Part shown: positions 34,401 to 43,400 of the stretch, piece after piece
How positions within the stretch are numbered: position 1 is the first letter of the stretch
How the letters are laid out: each line of letters begins with the position of its first letter
Source of the DNA: Dichetophora obliterata
Lineage: Eukaryota > Arthropoda > Insecta > Diptera > Sciomyzidae
Reading direction: 5' to 3'
Assembly: GCA_963920525.1 (NCBI GenBank)
Contig: OY986439.1
Coordinates: forward strand, 22,286,819 to 22,350,818
Length of the DNA stretch: 64,000 bases
Notes under the pieces: model-generated
Seen by the model: the letters and a program-made list of their open reading frames with translations, nothing else
Database searches by the model: none
Told to the model about the DNA's origin: nothing
Program-made: the position numbers and the translations under genes

Positions 34401-37400
34401 TAAAAAACAATAATACACCGATAACAGAACCACTACAAATTGCAAACTTCATTGCTAGAGAATGGTCAAACTACTCCTCAGACACTAATTTTTCTAGTCA
34501 ATACAATGACCTCAAGACTCTGATCAACAACTCAACGTATGCTTTATCCACAGTAAATCAATCTGCAAAAAAAATTGAAGATATAATATCTCTTACCGAA
34601 CTTGAGCTCAGTCTTAACAAAATGAAAGGGAACACCCCGGGATACGATAGAATATCATACAAAATGCTTAAATCTCTTTCACCATTAGCCAAAAATAGAC
34701 TATTAAACCTTTTTAATGTTATTTTTCAAACAGGTGATATTCCACAGAGCTGGAAAATAGCAACCGTAATTCCAATAATAAAACCTAAAAAAGATATAAC
34801 ATGCTTCAAATCCTATCGTCCCATATCATTGTTATCGTGTCTATCTAAAGTCTTAGAAAGAATTATAGCAAACAGAATCTATTGGTATACAGAAACCAAC
34901 AACTTAATATCAACCAATCAAGTTGCCTTCAAAGCAAAAAGGGGATGCACCGATGCTCTTCTGCACATTGACCACTATATAACAAATTCTCTTTCGGCCA
35001 AAAATCATGTATCAATTTTATCAATAGATTTCGAAAAAGCTTTCGACCGCATAGGTCTTCATGTCATTTTAAACTCTCTGCAAAATTGGGGAATAGGACC
35101 AAAAATTTTCAATTTTGTTAAATCATTCTTATCAAACAGAAAATTCAGAGTTCGAATCAACAATACCCTTTCAAGAATTCATTCTTTGTCCAATGGAATT
35201 CCACAAGGGTCTCCCTTGTCGGTCATTCTATTTTCAATTGCTTTTAATGAAATCAGTCGTATTATAACAAGAGTCAGTCATGTCGACCACTGCTTATATG
35301 CTGATGACTTGTACATTCTTTGTAAACGAAACGATAATGTGGAAACAAACGCAATTTTTGAAAGGCTGTTGCAGAATATTTATATTTGGTCAGAGAAATC
35401 TGGCGCTAGAATATCTTTTGAAAAAACTAAAAAATTTCATATTTGTAAAAAAAGGAATTGTGATTCTATGTCCCACACAATATGTATTAACAACATACAA
35501 ATTGAAAATGTTAAAAAATTAAAAATCCTAGGACTTAACTTCTCATGTAACTATTTATGGAGGGATCATTTAATATATCTTAAGAAATCACTAGCTGCCA
35601 GAGTTAATTTAATATCATATCTTTCCAAAACAAGAAGCCATGTACATATTAACACTCTATCATATCTAACTAAAACACTAGTTTTAAGTAAAATTGATTA
35701 TGGTCTATATTTATACGGAAATAGTCCCAAAACTACTTTAAATCTTATAAAACCTATTTACAACCAAGCAGCAAGATCTAGTATTTTCGCGTATCGTACA
35801 ACTCCCATAACAAACATTTTAGCCGAATCGGGTCTTCCCTCAATTGAAGATAGAACTTTAGAAATCAAAACAAGGCTCATACCGAAACTCCTTTTCTCCA
35901 CGAACTCTGTCATTGATGCCGACATCTATCAATCAATTTCATTAAAAAAAACTCCTCGGATTCCATCAGCAATCTTTCATGTACTCAAAATGGCAAAAGA
36001 AGAGGAAGTTCTCACCACTCCCATGAAGACGCAGTTACTCCATCCACCATGGAAAATCAAGGATACTTCCTGCGACCTCAGTCTTACTGTGTATAAAAAA
36101 TCTAAAATATCAACACAAGCTCTCTCGCAACTATTTTACGAACGATTCTCCGAATTTAAACATGATGGCTGGAAAAACTGTTTATTCACAGACGGCTCAA
36201 AGAATGGAAACACATGCGCAGGATACGCAATTGTTGATGAAAATGGAAGTCCCCTTTTGCTCCAAACACTGTCAAGTTACTCGTCAATCTTTACAGCAGA
36301 AGCTTTAGCAATTTATAATGCAATAAAAATTGCATTGATAACAAAAAGAAAAACCTTAATTTGTTCTGATAGCCTCTCAGTGTTGCAAGCAGTCATCAAC
36401 CCATCTTCACTTAAATGGAACACCATAAACAAAATTAGAGATTTGCTCATTAATAACGAGACTCATTTAAGACTCCTTTGGACTCCAGCACACATTGGCA
36501 TCCGAGGAAATGAATATGCGGATACCGCAGCTAAATATACATGCTCTGCGCCTATAACAATGGATGGCACTATTGAGGGCACAGACTTACGACAATATTT
36601 GATAGTCAAACTTTATAACAAAAAAAAAGAAAGCTGGTACCAATATAATCACCATCACTACACACTCATAAATCGACACTTATCAACACCAATATACCCA
36701 ACATCCTCAGGAAAAAAACCAATTAAAACCTTCTCGAGACTCCGTCTAGGACACACAATTGCTACTCACCAACATATTCTGAGAGGAGAATCACCACCAT
36801 ACTGCCATAGCTGTGGAGAGTCGTCATCGATTAAACACTATCTCACCGAATGCACTTCTCTTACAAGTCTAAGAAGAAAAATCTTTAATCAGAAGAGCCC
36901 TTACGAACTACTTAGCAACCCGACAACAGAAAACATTGATATAATATACAAATTTACAAAAATCTCCAAATTGAATATTTAAATATAAAATAAAAAAAAA
37001 ATCTTATGTTTATATTACAGAGCTGATAGCCCTGGCAGCTAGTGCTCGTATTCCTAAGTTAACTTTATAATTTAAAATTTTAAGTTAATAAATAATAATA
37101 ATAATAATATAATTGTGTTGAAAATATGCGTTATTAAAGGGAGCAGTACTGCCATTTAATTTTATTGCTAAGCAACTGCGCAGAATTTCAGCGGCTTCAA
37201 GGCATTGAAAACTAAAAACCGAGTTCAAGTTAATGCTACTTTGGTAATGACTATAGTTATTTCCAATGTGTCACAGGCATTCGAATATATCTATGAATTT
37301 CTTGTTTAGATTTTCTACGTCCACATTAGTTGCGGTCAAAATGTTGCTCCCTACTCCAATTTGCCAAATTATACTCTACTTCGAAACAAAAAGTTCTCAC

Positions 37401-40400
37401 AACTTACCATTTAATGGGTATTTCACGCTCACTCTGAGCAAAGTAGTAGCCATCGGCATTTGCCATTTGAGCCAAGCCGAAATCTGAAATTTTGACTAGA
37501 TCGCGATCGACTAAAATGTTGCGCGCTGCCAGATCGCGATGAATGACTTTTTGACTGCGCAAATAATCCATGCCCTGAAGAAGAAGAATTTATACCAATA
37601 AATAACCTATAACATGAGCATTTAAGACCATATACCTTAGCTATGTCCAAAGCAAAACGCAACAGTTTCTCATTCGTTAAATTTGGCTTCTTCGACGATA
37701 GATACACGATGAATGAACCACATTCCAAGTACTCCATTATTATTGAAATAGGCTCCTCCACCCATTCTTTGATTTTTACAATATTCGGATGATCAAGTGT
37801 CTGTGTGTGTCATTTCGACATTAAAAAAAACAACTATTCTAGCAATTTATACAAAAGCAATTAAATTATGTAAATTACCTGCATAATTTGTATTTCACGC
37901 ATAAAGTCTTTGTTCAGCTGTGTTAGCTTAAAGGATTTCAGTGTCTTGATTGCCACTTGTTCACGCTCGCGATTGCTATTGTTGTAGCGTATTTCACCTA
38001 AGAACACGGTGCCATAGTGACCCTCGCCTATTTTCTTTTTATAAATTACTTTCCCATTCGGTATCTGTAGCACCGACGGCGTATCGTCAAAATAGCTGCG
38101 ATAGCTCGAATGACTGTTGTTCATCAGAGGCTGGTTGATATGATTGTGCTGTGGATGGCCTCTTATTAAGGGCGTACGATCGCAAGTTGTTGTGTTGGCG
38201 GAGAAGGTACAACTTTGTATATCGCTGCCACTATGCCCGTTATTAAGACAATTATCTGCAATTAAAGCATAACTCTTAATTTCTATATCTAAACTATTCG
38301 ATGTAATATTAAGCTTATCACACTTACAAGTACCATCTGTGATGCCGCTATAACTTGATTGCAGCGACGTAGTATCCGATGGCGTCTGCGTGCAATCAAC
38401 AGTTGTGTAATTCGACGATAGTGTTTCTTTAGTAAAGATTAAACGTGAAAATATTTCTTGATGATTAAAGCGCTTATCTGGTTCTACGCTCCAACCATCC
38501 ATCATAGTTTTGTACATTTCCTCGGGACAGTCATTGCCTGGTGTAGGCAAAATTCCACCATAACGATTATAATTTTGACGCAACATCTCCTCAGTTAAAT
38601 TGCTAATGGGCTTGCCACGCGCAAATATTTCCCAAACAGTTGTAGCGAATGCCCAGAGTTCAGCATACGCATCCAATTTGGCAGCATTCATATCCTTGTA
38701 GTATTCGAATGGTATCCATGGCAATCTTTGTAGAAAGTATGGATATGTTTAATAAAACGAATATATTATTGTATTTTTTATTTAAACTGCTTACTCTTCC
38801 TTGCGGTAGGGCCTTGGAAAGCCTGGGTCTGCAATTTTTGCTTCAAGCAGATTAGATTTGGGTTCAAATTTTGTTACAAACAAATTGGAACAGCGTATGT
38901 GACCATGTATAATGCCATATTCTTGCTAGTTTTTGTGACAAAGAGTTGTTTTGATTTGCATTTTTTGTTGCTTCTATAAAAAGTCACTACCACTTACCAA
39001 ATAAACAATGCCACGCACTAACCCATGCACCACATCTAGCAGAGATCTTAATGATACCTTGTCCTTCATGTGCACCAGAAATTCATTAAGCGGCCCATAT
39101 TTCGAGTTTTCCATTATCATAGTGTATGGCGTTGATAGTGTTAAACCGTATAATTTTATAAATTGTGGCGAATAAATTTGACTCCAAGTATTGGCCAGTT
39201 TCATAAATTCCTAGAGTGCATGAGAAAAATGTAGTTCATAAAATTATTGCATGTTTTTTAAAAAATTCAAACTCAACTCACCGGGAAGTCAGTGTCAGAT
39301 TTTAAAACTTTTAACGTAACACAAACATCCTTGAAACTGCCATTTTGTTGTATCCAATCGGCACGCATTTGTATCATTTTGCCGTTATCACATTCTCTCA
39401 GAGAATCTTGATTAGAGATAAGGTGAATATACATTAAGGTGGGTCGTTTTATTCAGGCGTTAAAAAAACTTTTTTCGACACTCGTATTCTGAATGCAGTA
39501 TTCAAGAAAATCTTAAATCCAAAAGGATATCGAAATCTGTTTGACAGTCCAGCCAGAGGCTTTGATTTAAAAAAATCACTTTTTCGTCAAAAATCCACTA
39601 TCCGCTATAAATCTACTATTTTTCAGTAAATTTTAGAATAGGTAGTATTTTTAAAAAACACTTGATGTAATCTAAAGATAATAAAAAAATTCAAAACAGT
39701 GGATAATATTTTTTAATGAATTTTCATTGAAAATTATTTGAATTGAATAAAAAATCTTTTCGCGTTTCTCTTGAATCCACACGAATGGCTTACAAGGTGC
39801 ACAAATCTTTCGGTATTTTGCGAAAATTTACTGAAAAATAGCGGTTTTATAGCGATTTTGGTGAAAAATACCCAAAATTTAGACCGAAATCGGAACACTG
39901 TTGCACTAAAAAAATGCTCGAATCTAACAATTTCTTATTCACAATTTTGGGGCCCAGATACTTTTGATTTGCACCCTACTTTGGGGCAGTTAAACGTTGA
40001 TTTTTGGCGAAAGTGATTTTTTTTTCAAATGAAAACAGCTGACAGATGGTAACACCGATTTTGATATTATTTTGGATTTAAGATCTAATTGAATCCAGCT
40101 CCCAGAATATGAGTGTCAAAAAGTGTTCGATCCAACTTAATATACATATTTGGAAAAATAAAATTTAAAAATAACAGCTTTAACTTACTTTTATACCATT
40201 GCAGATCAATTTTTGGATCAAATATTTGCACACGTTTTCTTTGGAGTTCAGCTTCGCTTAATTCCGTTTCAGTCTTTTTAGATTGCAGATTTTTTGGCAA
40301 ACAAATTAAAAGTAGTGGAGGCTTGTCTAAGAAATAGTTATATATTAAAGTTAAACATAATGTTGTTTTTAATTTTGAAATGTATGTATGCAGTATTTCA

Positions 40401-43400
40401 ATTGTGTTGTTAAGTTGATAAATGAATTCGTATTTTACTTGTAGCAAAAAAGTAATTAACAACATTGAGTTGCATATCATCATACAAAGAGAATTGTAGA
40501 TAATGTAGATAATTTTTAAATGCATTCATTTACCATATTCGGAAGGCGGAATACGAAACTTCTGGTCCGTCTCTGTGGGTATGTGTAAAGCCAGATCAGT
40601 TAGTTTATCAAATGCTTCCAAACTATCGTTATAGTGTAAAATCCATTTTAGGTTGCTGCCATCTTTTGTGATTTTAAACGTTTCTGTTCTAAACTTTTCG
40701 GACTGGGATCCTGAACTGCATTTGGTTTAAATATAAACATAGTATTTACATATGTTTAACCATTTTATAAGCAGTGAAAATAATGCTTACGTTTTTGTGT
40801 TTATGTCAATATAATATGTATCGTATTCCTTCTCACACTGACGTATTATGTAGCTTCCACATTGATCACGTTTTTCGCGTATTTTTGCAAATGAAAAACT
40901 TCCTCTAAAAAAACAAAAATAGATTATAAAAGATTGAATCAAGGCGTTTTTTCTTTTATATATGCTTACCCTATAGGACCATGGCAACGTAAATTCTTTA
41001 ACTCTTGCAGGGACGGCGTCACATATTGCACACAAAGATCCAGCATCCATTTAGACGTTAAACTTTGAGATAAATGTGTACTTTAAAATTTTCCTAATAA
41101 TAAAATAACATTCAAACTATGCCTACCGTATATAGCCAGCTAGATAAGTGATGAAAGATTCCAAATCGGTTTTTCGTTCAAATTGCATACGATAGCCATT
41201 TGGAAAACCAGTAACTTCTAAGCGCACAAACTCTTTGCCCTCCGTATAAAGCGCGTAGATGTTCTCCAATTTCGCAACAAGAATCCACTATAAATAAACA
41301 AGGAAAAAAATAAAAAGATTAAATAAGGCTGAATGTATTGTTTATTATCGGCATATGCATATCGAAGGCTTTGGTGCCAAGCCGAGAAAAGCAAACGAGA
41401 ACAATAAAAACCTTGTTTTTAAATAGTTTTAAGACTTTATTGTATGCAGCTTTGTTATCTTTTCAGTCATGTATGATTGTAGGTAGTTTAGTGCGTCCGA
41501 AAAAAATTATAACAACAAAACTGTCGGTTTTATCTATAAAATGTTGCTATTTTGTTGTATATGTTGTTTTTTTTTTGTAACCCAATACTCTTTCCTTAAC
41601 CGAGAGTAAACTAAGCAAAATTGTTAAAGGAAACAGATAAAAATATGAAATTTTTCAGTTCTAAAAGTATAAGAGATAAAGAAAACGAAAACAAAGGGTA
41701 TTGAATATAACAAGAACCAGAACAATAGCAGTTCATCTCAATTTAGCAATATTTTTCGACACAAAAACTTCTCTCAACACCTTGTAAATAGCAGTAAGAA
41801 ATTCACCCTTTAATAGTAAATAGTATTGTTTGGTTTGAAAAATTTAATTTTATGCATACAGCAAATGCCAATTTATATCAGTCGAATTTTAAGGGCTTTA
41901 AAAAAATGTGTCGGGTCCTTGAACTTTTTCCTTTACGACATGAAGAAAATCTTCGTCCTAGATATAGTTTAAGCATTTTTAATGAATTTTGAGCAAAAAT
42001 ATCTTCCAAAAATATGTTTTTGGAATTTTATTTTTTAAGGAACAAATAAAAACAAACATTAGCAAAAATAAAAAAAAAAAACCAAAGTTAAGGTTTAAAA
42101 CAAAATAAAAAATTTATAATTACTTCGTTCATTGTAATGTCTTTAAGAAGTGCATCTTAAAATCAACAACACCTTAGAACATCTTTATTATTATTCCATT
42201 ATCAATAAATTTCATTAAGTCGTTATCAAATGCAGTTATTATTTAATTTAAACATTAAGATCAAACAAAAAGCCATCTGCCGTTTTTGTTGTATGTATCA
42301 ATGCAATTCAAATGTAGCGAAATCTGTTCGAAATGGTTATTGGTTTTAATAAGCACTTCATATAATGTGTATTTCAATAGAAGAAATAGAATATTACACA
42401 GTGAAACTAATTTTTAAAAAGTAAAATTCTTATAAACCATTATGTAGAGTTGAAAGTACTACTCCATAAGAGCAATACCCAAGCAGGGATTTGCAAAGTT
42501 AAGGGTGGAACATCTTTTTTTACACATTAAATTTGAATCAACAGTGCAATTCAATGCATCAGTTTTTGGTCTCTAACTAGTCCCGTATTGGGTAAGCGTG
42601 TTATTGTCTTTGAAAAAGTTGATGTTAAGAAGTTAAATAATAATAATCCAAACATTTCCTATAAAAAATTAACACCAGTTGCGAGTTAAAGGACAAAACA
42701 GTCCAAAAAATACTAAACTTTTTCATATTTTAAACAAAACTTTCTATATTTATACACTGGCTGTTTTGTATATATTAGGGTAGGCCGATTTGATGAAAAT
42801 ATTTTTGTACAATTTTTCGCTGTTAAGGCTGGCATACACTAATGCCAAAAACGAAAAGAAAAGGCAGCCGGCTGTTGTAAAAATAAAAAAATTTTACAAT
42901 CACCATTTACTGACTTTTAGAAGCTGACTTTTAGCTACAAAATAGTTTGTATTTATTTGTGAATATTTGTGAGATTTTTTTTTAAGTAAATATGCAAAAT
43001 AATATAATTTCTTAAAACCAAAAATACCCTCTTTGCTGTTTGGCTCTCAATATATTCAAACAAACAATTGTTTGGCATTTGCCTATGCTGTGAGCGATTT
43101 GTATCGCTCTACAAAAATCCAATGAAAGTCAACGACGCTTAACGAAACTGTGACAATTGCAATTGTGGGTATGCTCATATATTTACATGTGCTCGCTGTT
43201 ATTTTGATAGATCCGTCTGCCAGCATATGGCTATTATAGTCAGGCCTTTAGAGGACACAAAAAGATTCAAGGGGTATATTTTTTTCAAAAATTACTTTTT
43301 TGTATTTTTCCATTTTTGTACTGGAGCTCCAAAATGGTTCGGTTGCTTGGAAATCGAATGCCAAAAAAGAATTCATCGGCTCACAAAATCTTACTTTGCA

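Larger units (their letters stand above)
31624..37107 (+). mobile_element. Full-length I-type non-LTR retrotransposon
   Basis: 5.48 kb, starting CAGTCACCGAC and ending in a TAA tandem tail (37088-37107). It is flanked by a perfect 14-bp duplication TATAATTGTGTTGA at 31610-31623 and 37108-37121. It contains two intact frames: a zinc-knuckle protein and an endonuclease-RT-RNase H protein. The RNase H domain and the TAA tail place it in the I clade, distinct from Jockey. No disabling change is visible, so it may still move. Confidence 0.93.
30701..37260 (-). pseudogene. Decayed non-LTR reverse transcriptase, split by the I element
   Basis: Reading down the minus strand, the host of the I element carries [18 protein letters not shown] across the insertion point when the I element and one target copy are removed. 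It goes on with [18 protein letters not shown], then ARGVPQG and [16 protein letters not shown] RT text, and [15 protein letters not shown] near 30720. Stops and frameshifts are frequent. The remains are 37122-37260 and 30701-31609; 31610-37121 is the inserted element plus duplication. It is a different family from 29083-30700, judging by the junction at about 30700. Confidence 0.65.
28880..37407 (-). other. hop intron 12, swollen by retrotransposons
   Basis: An 8.5-kb intron between the exon ending in the activation loop and the next kinase exon. Donor gtaagt (at 37407 reading down) and acceptor ttccgttag are intact. It holds two old reverse-transcriptase fragments on the minus strand and a full I-type element on the plus strand, opposite to hop transcription. 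Other hop introns are mostly under 500 bp, except intron 1 (41288-45103) and intron 6 (39407-40188). Confidence 0.9.

Noticed and set aside
31786..36982. Jockey-clade assignment of the 31.6-37.1 kb element
   Set aside because: It has an RNase H domain and a TAA tail, which point to the I clade.
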